The notes: a model not told the origin generated them from the letters alone. DNA of 64,000 nt from Trachythela sp. YZ-2020 (GCA_016169945.1 JADLSH010000314.1:1-64000); one strand, 5' to 3'; shown: positions 1-12,292, counted from the stretch's first letter. Program-made: numbers and translations.

Positions 1-3000
1 CGGTTACAAGACTTGCAGAAAAATGGCTCATCTTCATCGACAAACCGCACCCCATTTACATAAAATGAGCCACAGAGAATCCTGACAATCGTTAAAACAT
101 GATTAGCCATTTCGAAATTTTCCTGACTTAGAATAAACCATGCGTTGGGTGTTGATTCTCGAATAACGTGATTGTATAATCGCAACTGTTTATAACCCTG
201 GATTTTTCCTTTCCATAATGAATTATCTAGGCGTTTTATGTTGTCAATAACTATTGTTTTCCACAGGTGCTTACTAGGAAACTCCCAGTTTGCAAGAAGG
301 AATCCATATGCTCCCACAGGTCATATTTCTCCAAAATTTTATGATATCCGGTATGAAACCAGTCATTTTGTCTGGGTTCCATTTCCATCTGATTAATCGT
401 AATATAAATACTCTGCGATAAATGATATGTTCACTTGCGCATATCATTCGTCTGAGGAACATAAGTTTACGTTTGTCAATCTCAGCTTGAATAGACCAGA
501 GTCCAAGAATTCCGCGCGCAGCAGAACCCGAGGTTCCTCCCAGTAATCCCAAACAAATACGGAGAAATGTATTTTGTACCTTTTCTAGTTTTTGCAACTT
601 CGCTTGATTAAGTTTCCAGAGCTCTGATCCATATAACAGTTTCGGTAGGCCAATCCTTTTCCATAACTTAACAGCTACCATTGGACTTATTCCATTAGTC
701 CTGCAACCCAGATTGGCTAAACCTATCCCAGTTGCCTGGCCCTGTTTAACCGCCTCCAAAATTGGAACTAAGCTTGAAGAATCTGTGTGCCAAACTTTTC
801 CAAGATTATGCCAAACTTCTTTCTCTGCAACTTCTTTATTCCCGATAAACCATTTTCTGTTTGTTTCTCCTTTACGCCTTTTCTCCCCATATGTTAGAAC
901 TACCGTTTTCCTTCGTTAAACGAAAGTCTCCATTTAAGGCTATATTCATGTAAATGAGAGAGCATACGATCAAGTCCTCCTTTTAATCTCGACATTAAAG
1001 TTAAATCATCAGCAAACATTGGGGATCCTACATACAATTTGTTAATTATTATTCCAGCAGATAAATGATCCAGTTCCTTGATCAAATCGTCTATAAACAG
1101 AAGAAATAACCATGGTGACAAACACCTCCTTGTCGCGTGCCTTGTAAGATGCTATAATGACGGGAACATATTCCACGGTAAAAGACATATTCCTCCATGT
1201 TTGAGTACCAGTTTTTAATGAGTCTCAACACTTTCCTTGATTTTTGCGTTATAATACAGCTTGAACAGCATTCCGTTTATCCATAACTTGTCGAAGGCTT
1301 TAGAGACATCAACAAAACAGGCGAATAATTTGTCATTTTCTTCACAGCAATGTTTAATTGATTCATCGATTACAAATGAAGTTGTCAACGCATCACGTTC
1401 AGATTGATAGGCACCTTGTAGTCCATGAGGTTGACATCGTGGCTTACTTTGAATTCTGTTAAGCATGACGCGCTCGAGAACCTTGTTGAAGCAACAAAGC
1501 AAAGTTATGCCTCTGTACTCATCAAATTTTGAAGCAGAAGGTTTCCCCCCTTTCGGTATTGATATCTTAATTCCCAGTTTAAATTGTTTGGGAATATACT
1601 CAAATTCAACAATCTTGTTATAAAGTATTACTAGTTTACTCACAAACATACCGCCAGAATACTTAAAATGTTCATAAGTTACTCCGTTATCGCCAGGTGC
1701 TTTGTTGTTCGGCAATGTTGCAAGAACGTTTTCTATTTCTGTTGAAGTTATGGGATCTTGGAGAATATCGTCAAAATCATCCACCGAATTATCTGCTATG
1801 TTCTTCACCTCGTTATTAATGTATTTTTCAAAACCATTATCAAAATCTGCATTTACCTGTGGAGTTAACAGTTCTTCATAGTATGTGGCCCACAGATCAG
1901 CAATCTTTCCTGGTTCTGAGACAGACTTATCATCGCCAACGTGGAACACGTTTGTCGATTGCATTTTCTTCTTTCGACGTCTATTAACATATTTCCAGAA
2001 TTTGACGTGGTCGATTTCAGAAGCATCACTAAGTTCTTTAAAATCGTCCTCCTCTGTCTTTTGCGCGAGTCTACGTTGCTCTCTTCGAAACAGGCGCTTC
2101 GCTTCTTTATACTTTCGAAAGCTCTCATGATGGTGTCCTCTTGGCCGTCCTTCTGCGATCCATTTCGCATGAAGATCCATACAAGCGGTTTTTAATTCAC
2201 TAAGTTCATTGTTCCAGTATGGCTTCAAGAACTTTTAAATCTCGCACGAGGCAAACATTGATCACTGTTTTTCATGCTGGAGCAAATTCTGCGATAGTAT
2301 TCTTCTACGTCATTAGGGTCATGTATGGCAGTATCATCTATATCCGCTAACGCTACGTTCAATCTTCTCTGAAACTCAAAAGTTGTTCTGAGGTGCAGTG
2401 CTTCCATGCAATGCGTTTGTATTCATTTTCCGAAGACGAGTCTAAGTAGTCAGTGTTGGCACCACAAGTCGTTTCAATATTAATAATCAGCGGTAAGTGG
2501 TAGGATAAGTTACACGGGTGTTCGTCAAGAACTTCGACTTGCTTTATACTATTCTGCAAACTTATGTTCGTAAATATATAATCCACCACACTGTTGCCAC
2601 AACTTGAAAAGTAGGTGTAATGTGGTCCAGTGCAGGCCAAATTCAAGTTTACCGGAAGCATATCAAGTTTAGCAAGCATTGTAGACACAAGACTGCCTCG
2701 TTTGTTTTCCGACTGTTTCGAGCGTGCGTCCAACAAATGTGCATTAAAATCCCCAGCTATGATAATGTTTTCCCCACTATAGTTAATTTCGGTACATATT
2801 TCTTCAGAGTAGATAGTGTTTCTGAAAACACAGTCAAACTACTATTTGTAGAAGGAAAATACACGCTAATAAAGACAAATTGTTGATTATTTGCTCGAAC
2901 ACGAACGGCAACAATCCTATCATTCCCCAGGGACAACGGCTGGACTTTGAGACCCTTTCTCCATAGGACTGCAACGCCCCCTTGACCCCTTTTCCACCTT

Positions 3001-3191
3001 GAGTTAATATCGTTTAATGCGCTAACCTTTGCGTGATAAAAAAACTCATTATGTAAATTACCTAGGAACGGCAACTCATCTGAATATAACCAATGTTCTG
3101 AGATTGCTACGATATCGACATTGTCAAGCAGATTTTTTGCGTAAACAAAATTTGATTTAATCCCCCCACAGTTCCAACAAGCAATTTTCAT
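1..3191 (-). pseudogene. LINE ORF2, endonuclease / reverse transcriptase, frameshifted
   Basis: It starts at the ATG at 3191-3189. The first ~140 codons are an AP-type endonuclease (start MKIACWNCGGIK; AISEHWLY; GQGGVAVLWRKG). The frame shifts near 2770, where the endonuclease resumes (AGDFNAHLLDARS; YIFTNISL; EHPCNLSYHLPL), again near 2380, and again near 2228. The reverse transcriptase runs 2228-900 (NNKAPGDNGVTYEHFK; YRGITLLCCFNKVLERV; VDVSKAFDKLW) with the catalytic FADD at 1016-1005, crossed by a further shift near 1130. The thumb and C-terminal part (LPKLLYGSELW; LEKVQNTFLRI) follow at 759-274, and a cysteine pair (FFCKSC) is encoded at the window edge. Not functional as read. Confidence 0.85.
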
Positions 3192-4717
3192 GAAGGACGC
3201 TGTTTGGAAGAACCTGTGTTTTTAACTGTTCGTTTTTCCCACTCAGTTTTCGACAGCCATTCCCTAGCGTATACGTTTTTAGGCCAGAAATTGGGTTCAA
3301 GAACTGTCCTAAGATCTGCAGCTTTGATGTTAATTCGCACAGCAACTGTGCCAGTACGCTTGCTCTGCATTAACCGTATAAATGTTGGATAAATGTCCTT
3401 TCCCTCTACAAACGCTTTAATAGTATTCGAATCAACCCCATCCTTTACACCCCCTAGATATATGCGCTTTATGTGGTGCCGTTCCACTCCAACGAAATCA
3501 TAGCTGCTGTCATTCTTGTTTGAAAGAAATGGATTAGTGTGTGTATCTGGGCTACTTGCGTTAGCGCTGGTATTGTTCTCTTCAGTAACAATGTCATAAT
3601 TAGCCGGTGGTGATGATGAATTAATTAAGATAATATCCTCATTGCCGGTTGTATGTTGTGTGCGTGCGTGTACGCTACTTGCATTAGTGCTGGTATTATT
3701 CTCTTCAATAACAATGTCATAATTAACTCGTAATGGTGATAAATGAGATAAACCAGTATCCTGATTGTCAGTGGTGTTTATTGTGTTTGTATTAATGCCT
3801 AGCAGTGTGTTATTATGCACGACTTGGGCAAAGGTCCCTTGAGATCCATGAGTATTTTTTTGTATGATATTTTTATGGTAATCTTTCTTAAACTGTTCTA
3901 GGTTCACCTTTGTTTTTGAATTTACAGTTGATATTTCCCCCATAGTTTTGGTAATAACTTCCATTCCCTCGCAAATACTTTCGACTTGGGCCGTCAACTG
4001 TTCCTTTGAAACTCGACAGTTGGCACGCAACGTCGATATTTCTGATTCAAGAGACGAAATCTTCGCACATTTCTCAGCCATTTCTAGACGTACACTGTCG
4101 ATATCCCCATTCAATTTATCGATTTCCGATTTTTGCTTAACACTCGATTCAACAAATCTAGCCTCCATTTCTTCCATGGTTCTAAGCAACCTTTTGAAAC
4201 TGGGATGCTCCAATAGACTTGCATCAGCTTCGTGACCGACTGCATACGTTGTTCCGTTGCTTTTGTCTTTATGAAATATCTCATTTAGCTCTTGGCTTGC
4301 TTCGCCCGACTTGTAGAACTTGGCAAGTAAAACAATATCTTGCCCAAGTTTTTCTGATGCTGAAGTCCCGCCTGTTCTTGTAATTCTACGCATTAATTTA
4401 CCCTTTGGACACCAACTCCACTTGTTACGAGCAAGGTTTAGAACACTGTCCCTTAGCTGTGTTAATCTTGTAGAGTACTTGGTGATTAGTTGTCTAACAA
4501 CCGTTTCGCTCGCCGTATTTTGAAGTTGAATAAATAAATCCTCAACTAAAGTCTCTACGGATAGTACGTCTTTTCGCTGACTATCACTATTACATTGTGA
4601 TGATCCCTCGGCAATCGCTGTTAAATTATCAGCCACTAATTGAGAAGAATGATGGTTCCTTCTCATAGCAGGAGAGGAGCCATGCAGAGCATGACCGTCC
4701 GCCATATTAGGACTCAA
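3188..4717 (-). CDS. LINE ORF1 protein (coiled coil plus RNA-binding-like C-terminus)
   Basis: An uninterrupted 509-residue frame. Residues ~175-275 have the charged heptad character of a coiled coil (EEMEARF, EIDKLNGDID, KISSLESEISTLR), as expected for trimerising ORF1 proteins. Residues ~425-490 (RIYLGGVKDGV, TGTVAVRINIKA, FWPKNVYAREW) look like the RRM-like C-terminal region of metazoan LINE ORF1 proteins, which coats the RNA. Residues ~322-392 contain an imperfect internal duplication around NYDIV-EENNTS-NASS. The stop codon overlaps the ORF2 start in an ATGA. The intact frame contrasts with the broken ORF2, suggesting a fairly recent copy or sequence errors in ORF2. Confidence 0.8.
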   Translation of the reverse strand: MSPNMADGHALHGSSPAMRRNHHSSQLVADNLTAIAEGSSQCNSDSQRKDVLSVETLVEDLFIQLQNTASETVVRQLITKYSTRLTQLRDSVLNLARNKWSWCPKGKLMRRITRTGGTSASEKLGQDIVLLAKFYKSGEASQELNEIFHKDKSNGTTYAVGHEADASLLEHPSFKRLLRTMEEMEARFVESSVKQKSEIDKLNGDIDSVRLEMAEKCAKISSLESEISTLRANCRVSKEQLTAQVESICEGMEVITKTMGEISTVNSKTKVNLEQFKKDYHKNIIQKNTHGSQGTFAQVVHNNTLLGINTNTINTTDNQDTGLSHLSPLRVNYDIVIEENNTSTNASSVHARTQHTTGNEDIILINSSSPPANYDIVTEENNTSANASSPDTHTNPFLSNKNDSSYDFVGVERHHIKRIYLGGVKDGVDSNTIKAFVEGKDIYPTFIRLMQSKRTGTVAVRINIKAADLRTVLEPNFWPKNVYAREWLSKTEWEKRTVKNTGSSKQRPS

Positions 4718-4817
4718 ACGGATTTTACCAACTTAACATATGTAGATGTTGATGTTGAGCCATAATTTAGATCTCATCCACTCAATTAAGTTTCCCCAGT
4801 TTATTTGTTTGTTGTAG

Positions 4818-7800
4818 AGATTGTATTCGTGGATTATTATCCGACCGGTTAGTTGTCCTAACGACACATGCTACTCGGTACTACAGAGAAGCTGATTATA
4901 TTGCTCAGTTGGAAGGAGGATCGATTGTCGCCCAAGGAGATTTTGAAGCTGTGAAAACCACACTTGGACTTAAAGAATCAAATATTGGCGAAGGTAGTGC
5001 AAAAGATACCAAGGTAACTAGTCAACATGAAGTATGGAGCCATACTAAAGAATCCCGGGGAGGTGCGAACCTACAAGAAGAAACGGAAGAAAGGAAAATT
5101 GGAAAAGTTTCACCAAGGGTCTACATTGAGTACTTCCTATATGGAGCATCACCATTGATCATATTGGTTATCCCTGTGCTGTTTTTCTCTGGCGAAGGTT
5201 AGTTACAAACACCACATAATATGATTTTTAAGAGGTACTATAGACTGACGTTTTACTGAAGTAATGCTGTAGGTTATAAAAATTACATTAAAAGTAGTTT
5301 CAAAATGTTAAAACAGTACTGATTATATTTTTAAATTAAAGTAATATAAATGAAAAATTCATCTTTCTGATTGGCAAAGAGCAGGGTAATCTTACTGTAA
5401 TTCAATGTAAAAAGTACGTCATTGGCACAAATAGAAAAATATATATGTTTATTCACTTTTCAGTTATGTCACTTGAACAAAAACCTTTTGATATTGAGTT
5501 TTATGAAATAATAACATGAATGCTGGACAAATAGCATTGCTCGTCTGGCACGCCATCTTGTAAAAACGCAATGGTAACGGTGGCAGAATATCAAGCAGAG
5601 AATGTGCGCAATGGTGAAAGAATATAGAAACACTTCAACGTAGCGCCGTTTTTTTTCAAGCAAAGACCTTTCTTCAGGAATTGGCTCGAAGGCGCATGAG
5701 TGTTAATATGAAAAAGAATGTCACTGGGTATCAATCAAATGTCATACGCTGACTAAAAAGGAACTGTTGACCAGATTCTATTATTTCAAACAATTATTAT
5801 GGCTTTCTATTCATGTGATTTAGAGTTTTCTAGGATTTATTCCATTAGTCAAAAAGAACAGGCATAGTGGTAACCTGTAAAGGTACCATAGTGGAGGCAT
5901 CTTAATTCGGAATTTTAATATTATGGAAATTTATTACACACACTGAAACTAAATGTTTTCGTAGTTTTTTGCGAGACTATAATTTTCAAATCGTCTTTTT
6001 TAACAGGTTTGTTAGTTGTGGTAGACGTCCTTGCTACCCATTTACCAAAATTATCAGGAGAAGGGAGGGATATATTTGAAAGAGCGTTAAATACGTACAC
6101 TGTTTGCCTCGTTTTGGCTGTAGTACTGACGATTGTGGGTTCCCTGTGCATTTTCCTGCTATTTATGAATGCGGCATATATGGTGAGTCATTTGACGGAA
6201 GAGAGAATCTTTCCTAGTATTACACAAAGCCACATCGTCTTGAAATGGATATTATTTATGTGTTCATTCCAAGGAAATCTAACGTTTTTCTAATAGACCA
6301 AACTACATGAGATATAAGCAAAGCAAGAGCAAACTTTTGCTCAGGGTACAGTTACGTATATTGTAAATGGCATAACAATGCCATGAGTCTTTTCTGACAT
6401 TTTCAAATTTCTTTCAGATTCACAACACAATGATGACGCGCATTATGAAAGCGCCTTTATCTTTTCACGCTGCAAATCCTGTTGGTCGAATTATAAACCA
6501 CTTTTCTCAAGACATCAACAACCTAGAGGAACAATTGCCTTACTATTGCTACATGACATGTCACTATATTTCGCCTGTCATTTCTGCCACTCTGCTATCT
6601 TTCATCACCAATCCTTGGTTAGTCCTCCCAATTCTATTATCTTTACCGCTCTTCTACTTCATTGCAAATATTTACTTTATTTCATCTTCTGATATCAAAC
6701 GTTTGATGTTGATGGCAGCAGATCCCATCTATTCTCATTTCTCTAACACAATGGAAGGATTAAGAACTATCAGAGTTCATGCGAGACAGAAAGAATTTGC
6801 AGAACAAGTCTTTAGGTATATGCTGGCCTATATATAGTTTATGTTCTTTACTTGGTTCTGCATCCGTAGTTAAATCTACTGCCTTTTACACGCCGGCTGG
6901 GGCATATGCTACCAATGCGATGAATCTCGCACCCCGGGAAGAGTTAACGGCATACAAACAAAGGAGCTACTTCAACTAGTAAATTATTGAACAGTAAAGT
7001 AAAACAATACTGTTTAATAATTTTCCAGTAATTATAGTAGCAACCATTTCATCTTTACATCATGACCATTAGGAAAAGGGTATATACATGTACTAGTAGC
7101 CTTGATCGCGATCCACCAACCTATTATAACTTTAAATTTTTCAGACACATTGACAACCACAGTGCGGCTATTCTCTCATTTTATCAATCAGTCCGATGGT
7201 TTGGTATGGCCTGCACCAGTATAGCTACATTTGTGGCAGTGATCGTGACATTAGCTGTCGTTTACTCTATTAATGATGCGTACACGGCAGGTATGTTTTC
7301 TTACATTATTCTGTTCAATATATTCACACGCATGCGCAGATGAAAAACACACGTGTCTGGTCAAAGATATAGTGAAATACGATTCTGATATTTCTTGTAA
7401 AGGGCGCTCGAGCGTCAATGCTATTAATAATGACCGCATTTGACACGTACAAAATAACAACATACAAACGCCAAAAATATCTTCGGCAGTGCAGTTCTAA
7501 GGGAAAGAAATTTTCAGGTTGAATGAACCGTTCCTAAGTAAGAATAAGTTGATCTTCTCCGGTGGAGAGATTTTCTGTAAGGTCAGTTCAAACACTGTCA
7601 TCGTTTATTTCTAGGCCTTGCTGCAGTCACCATCCTCTACGCGTTTAGCGCAAATCAATCAATAGCCTACATTGTCCTATGCGCCGCGGATACCAACTCT
7701 CAGATGACTTCTGCCGAGCGAGCTTTGGCATACACAAAAATTCCACCTGAACGCGGGCACGATCTGCCGAATTCTCCTCCTGAAAACTGGCCTAACGCGG

Positions 7801-8525
7801 GTGGAGTTGAGTTTCGAGGTGTGTCGTTGCGGCACTACACTGGTGGCCCTAAAGTTCTGAAGAATATTTCATTTATGTTAAATCCAAACGAGAAAATTGG
7901 AATTGCAGGAAGGACTGGAGCAGGCAAATCATCACTTGTAGCAGCATTGATGAGACTTGCGGAAACTGAGGGGGATATATATGTTGATGGCTGCAATATA
8001 AGAGAACTAAATGTCCTATCTTCTCGTCAAGTAGTATCCGTTATTTCCCAAGCTCCAACTTTGATTCACGATACAATCAGAGTTAACCTTGATCCCTTTG
8101 AAGAACACAGTGACGCTAAAATATGGAATGCTTTGGCTCAGACTAAAATGAGTTCTGTTATTTCAAGTCTGCCAAGAAAACTTGAGAACGAAATTAATTC
8201 TACTGATTCAAATTTCAGTTTGGGTGAACGACAACTGCTGCACTTAACGAGAGTTTTACTAAAAAAGAACAGAATTGTTGTTTTTGACGAAGCAACGGGT
8301 AAGGTGGATGGAAAGACAGATGAAGATATACAAAAGATTGTTCAAGAGGTCTTTAAAGATTGTACTGTAATCACTATTGCACATCGTCTTAGTACAATCT
8401 TAGGTTGTGACAGAATTATGATTTTAGATCAAGGAGAAATAGTTGAATGTGGCACACCTCAAGTACTATCAAGTAAGGAAGATAGTTTACTGAGAAAATT
8501 ATTGGAAATATCTTCAGAAAACTAG
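4818..8525 (+). CDS. ABCC/MRP-type ABC transporter, C-terminal half (5 exons; 5' part outside window)
   Basis: Exons 4818-5197, 6007-6182, 6418-6815, 7145-7290 and 7615-8525 join in frame to 669 residues ending in TAG. Exon 1 holds the end of NBD1 (CIRGLLSDRLVVLTTHATRYY, with the H-loop His), the linker and the first helix of membrane domain 2. Exons 2-4 supply the other membrane helices (for example NPVGRIINHFSQDI, typical of MRPs). Exon 5 carries a complete NBD2: Walker A GRTGAGKSS (7908-7934), signature FSLGERQLLHLTR, Walker B RIVVFDEAT, H-loop TIAHRLST. The layout best matches ABCC4-like exporters of organic anions and conjugates at the plasma membrane; the substrate cannot be read from sequence. 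The NBD2 catalytic residues look intact, so it is probably active. All introns are GT-AG. The upstream intron appears to hold an antisense LINE. Confidence 0.93.
5198..6006 (+). other. ABC transporter intron
   Basis: Lies between the donor GTTAGT after codon GAA and the acceptor TTTTTTAACAG. No further coding signal or recognisable repeat was seen in it. Confidence 0.6.
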
Positions 8526-8707
8526 CAGAAGCCTGCACCGGCTGCACGATCATATATCAATTCTATTTTGCCTTGTTGAATCTGATCAACAGCTGATCTT
8601 ACAGGACTTCTAAGAAGTATTCTTGATGGTACAATTATTGTTGACTAAGAAAGCTGGTTTTGCTGATCTATTAGAATATTCTCAGAATTTGACTGGTGGT
8701 GTTTATA

Positions 8708-8888
8708 GGCCGTTTGCAGAATTACTGGGGTGTATCATTATACACGCAAAGCCTCGACTTCATTCTTTTAAAAAAGGCAGAAACTTAAAACTTTACGTAA
8801 GATTGAATAAAATTCAAAAGAAATCATAGAATGAAGTCGAGGCTATGCGTTTATAATTCTACCCTCCGGGAATTCCGCAAATGGTCTA
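8708..8888. repeat. Imperfect inverted repeat (MITE-like hairpin) in ABC transporter 3' region
   Basis: Arms of about 62 bp, 8708-8770 and 8827-8888, share the core GCCTCGACTTCATTC and its complement. It lies about 185 bases after the ABC transporter stop codon. Confidence 0.75.
8806..8811 (+). terminator. Possible poly(A) signal AATAAA of ABC transporter
   Basis: AATAAA 281 bases after the stop codon at 8525, in the loop between the arms of the 8708-8888 inverted repeat. Position and orientation fit, but AATAAA is common in AT-rich DNA. Confidence 0.45.
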
Positions 8889-9374
8889 ATTTCTCAATCT
8901 GCATGGTAGGAAATAAATTTTACCGTTTTTTAAAAGAGCATGGTAAAGGGAATTAATTAGTATGAAAAAATTGTTCTCTGTCTCATTAAATATGCTAATT
9001 AGCCAATATGGCCGCCGTCAAATTAGTGAAAATCCGCTTTGCGCTGAACATCATAACTTGAGAAACAATCACTGTAATGCCATAAATGAGATATTTTTAG
9101 AAAGCTTACAACCTGATCTAGTGCCTGACAAAATGTAAATTTGACCTAACATTTCGAATTTTTAATTGCTAATTAGTAGGGAAATATGCCATAATTAACT
9201 AATAATAATAAATCTTGACATTTGAAGAGCGTCAGGCCCTAGCTTAAGGTATATACAAAAAGTATACCAAGTATCAACCTTTTAGCTCAAATATTAAAAA
9301 AGTGATGTTGTCACAAAGATTACTCGTGATTGCAAAATCATCGAATAAGGAAAATGTAATGTTAAAGTTTTCTT
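8889..9374. other. Intergenic, nothing recognised
   Basis: AT-rich sequence between the ABC transporter 3' region and a decayed transposase. No ORF, repeat or RNA signal could be supported. Confidence 0.5.
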
Positions 9375-10206
9375 TCATGTTTTTCTTTCATGACCTTTTC
9401 TGTGCACTTTTTGGCCGACAGTTTGATTCGGATGGCGTTCCAGTCTTGGGCACCTTGGCGTAATATCCAAGTCCTCAAAGATTTTTAGGAATGAAATATC
9501 TCCATCTTTAAACTTCATGACATCCAAATAAGTAGCCAGAGCTACAGTTTCTTGCTCCACATATGTTGTTTTAGGGTATCTGTCCCAAATCATACCGTCC
9601 AAGCATTCGTTAACACTCTGCGTCAAGCGCTATCCTCTGGCAAGTGCCATCAAGAGATATCCCGCACTCTCCTTCGTCATTTCACCCTTCTCTTTAACTT
9701 CCATTACACTAGTGTTCATGCTGTCATTTGCTAGTTGTTTAACAATTGGCAAGAGCTTTTCATTTTGGATCTTGGTAAAGTTACGACGAGTTGGAGGTGA
9801 AGGCATATTCAAAATTTTGGTAAAGGTTGTCATAGCATGAAACTGCTCTGACATTAATTTCATAGGAATGCTCTTGCTTGTTTGATATATTGAAACAATA
9901 CTTCCATTCACATTCCAAACTTTGACATTCCAAGACAATATAATGGGAAAAGCCATTGTTACAGTACCACCACATGTTATCACCACATTCACGCCATTTC
10001 AAAATGCCATCAAACAGACTAAACAATACAGACAAGTACATAAATATCGTTATACCTGCCTTCACAGCGTCAATCGTTTCCGTATTATAACCTCCAAAAT
10101 TGGCACTTTGGTCACCAATTTTAATTCCAGAAGGTACAGGGTTTTCATTACTGGGACCGCCATCTTTAAATTTATTTGCAGTCGTATGCATCTTTGCATG
10201 TGTCAA
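9375..10206 (-). pseudogene. Mutator-like DNA transposase remnant, internally deleted
   Basis: Three overlapping frames on the minus strand together give the N-terminal and C-terminal ends of a transposase type widespread in cnidarian genomes. The N-terminal part has a cysteine-containing zinc-like region (VLECQSLECEWKYCF), then HSYEINVRAV; after a frameshift comes FTKILNMPSPPTRRNFTKI. The sequence then jumps, after about 30 residues, to the C-terminal part (SVNECLDGMIWDRYPKT). The central DDE catalytic region that normally separates these motifs is absent. Family assignment is from motif recall and only moderately certain. Confidence 0.55.
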
Positions 10207-10224
10207 TATGTCATTGGCTGGGGA

Positions 10225-10495
10225 CTAAGATGCCTCTAAGACATTAATATGTACATTAAACAAAATAGGTGATATAACTGAACCTTGCGACACGCCGTAA
10301 GAACAAGGCGCAATTGACGACAGGATTCCATGTAAATTGACTTGTTGGATTCTACCTGTAAGGAAACTCCTTATCCACAACCAGAATGATTTATGAACAT
10401 TCATAGATGCTAATTTTTCTGAAAGGATGTTATGGTTCACCAAATCATAAGCCTTTCGGAAATCAATAAATAGGACATGGACACATTTTCTACCA
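10225..10495 (-). pseudogene. LINE reverse transcriptase fragment
   Basis: About 90 residues of RT palm: HVLFIDFRKAYDLVNHNIL (catalytic motif A), SFLTGRIQQV, then SQGSVISPILFNVHINVLE (motif B). It ends before the YADD motif, abutting the transposase remnant. An isolated, truncated copy. Confidence 0.8.
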
Positions 10496-11829
10496 GACTG
10501 AGAGTTATCCGTCGCATTGTACCAGTTCTGTTAGGCCGTCAGCTAGTGCACAAAAAGATGGCTAGAAAACAAATTTCTAGATTAACTAACTTTTATAGAT
10601 TAAAACACGCTGAATCCAAATCTAAAAAGTTCTTGCCGATATACCTTCCAGTTTTTTTGTATTTCTTGATTGAAATCTTAAAAATTCACTGTCGCGTGAT
10701 TATGTTTATTAGCAGTTTCGCGAAAACACACCTTTCAAAAATCATTCTTCCTGTACGAACATGCGCCGATTATGTGTCGGTTTCTATTCGACTTACAGGC
10801 GACAGCTGTTTGAGGTATGTCTTTTTATTTTTTTATACATTTGTCAATGTGCGAGAAATACAACTCAGTGGAAATATCATATTGCATATCTTTCACCTAA
10901 ACTTTCTAATTTCAGAAGTATTTGTCTAAACACTATGTTTGTCTAAACACTATGTCTTTATGTATTATTTATATTCCTCATTGTTCACTGCAATATATAT
11001 ACACAGTATTTTTTTAGTCCTAGAGATTTGTTCTATGTATTTTAAAGATCCCAAAAGTCTTGCTATTATGTAGATTCATATTTCTATATAGTTTAATTAA
11101 GATTTTACTTTACAGGAAACACTCCTGGAGTAAAAAAGTAAAAGGAGATGCATTTGAGCATTTGGTATAATATGTGACACGATTCACGTCTATAATGCTA
11201 TATTCTGTTGGACTATTCTGCCCTGTCGACATACTTTCAACTGATGTTTCACTGGGAGATGGATCATAAATATCGAGTCTTCAGATTATTTATAATATTC
11301 GTGTGCTTTGCCAAAACACAATTGCATCGTTTATTGAAGCAATGATATTTATTTAAACTAGAAGATATACATAAGCCAAGCTTTTTTCAATTCGTTGTGT
11401 GTTCCCAAGTGTTTAATTTCGTGTGTGTTGTCAGACTTTGTTTAGACCATCCTTTGCAAACTTTCTCGCACAAACTACAAGGAAATAACTTCTCTCCGTC
11501 AATTTTTTAGCGCATCAGAAAATTGGGCAATAGTCATAAATACCTGAAAGTTAAACGGATCTTCGTATTCGAAATAGGGCGAACGCTAATGTCAGGAAAG
11601 TATCCACGTGTTGGCCTTCGACTTCGTTTCCCCGTCGAAAACTACATTATCCTCTGTCAATACGCCTTACAAAGCCCTCGATATCTTTGCGAAGCTCTAC
11701 TGTTTTTAAAGAACTTTGGCCAACTGGAGGAGGGCAGATATCTGACGTCATTTTCAATGTCACTTGGATTTTGGACATTAACAACAGGAGACACCAACGC
11801 ATGTTTATAGAGTGTCGGGTTTACTTACA
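10496..11829. other. Intergenic AT-rich sequence
   Basis: Several short plus-strand frames occur here (for example 10477-10929 and 11523-11810), but they lack domain motifs and splice context and are judged chance frames. Confidence 0.4.
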
Positions 11830-12110
11830 TTGTTTTATACTGGTAACAACGATATCATGAACTACAGGAGGGTCGTCACAGAATCTCTTGAGCAGTCATG
11901 CCGTTATCTTATCTACTCCAGTCGCCTTTCTAGGTTTTAGGTGCTTAAGACAATTCTTAACTTGGTCTTGTACTCTTAAGTAGATGATCTACTTGGTTGA
12001 TATCTATTACATTATTATTTGAGAGATTCTTCCAAGGTTTTGTGAAGGCCACTTGTAGCTGATGAGCAAACTCAAATACGTCATCACCGGATTGGTTTCC
12101 CAAGGTATTT
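11830..12110 (-). pseudogene. LINE fragment, N-terminal RT region
   Basis: Minus-strand translation gives SGDDVFEFAHQL and, after frame breaks, LKPRKATGVDKITA, the finger-region signature before the RT palm. Short and decayed. Confidence 0.6.
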
Positions 12111-12129
12111 GTTCCGTTAATAGCTCCTT

Positions 12130-12292
12130 GTGGAAAATATAGCGCTGTGAAGTTGGTAAATTTTGTATATTTTTGTATTACGCGAGGTAAACGGTTAGCA
12201 CTTTTAAAAAAGTGGTAACCGTTTTGCGTGCGTAATACAAAAATATACCAAATTTACCAAATTCATAGGGCTATATTTTCCACATTTTACAA
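12130..12292. repeat. MITE hairpin
   Basis: Near-perfect palindrome with arms of about 80 bp. The outer ends are TGTGGAAAATATAGC and GCTATATTTTCCACA, with the centre near 12210. No coding capacity. Confidence 0.85.

Larger units (their letters stand above)
1..4740 (-). mobile_element. Non-LTR retrotransposon (LINE), 3' end beyond window
   Basis: The element lies on the minus strand with the order ORF1, AP-type endonuclease, reverse transcriptase, C-terminal tail. ORF1 is uninterrupted; ORF2 is broken by several frameshifts. The ORF2 tail is still open at base 1, so the 3' end is outside the window. The 5' boundary near 4740-4800 is approximate; it sits just upstream of an ABC-transporter exon, so the LINE probably lies in an intron of that gene, in antisense orientation. 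Confidence 0.9.
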
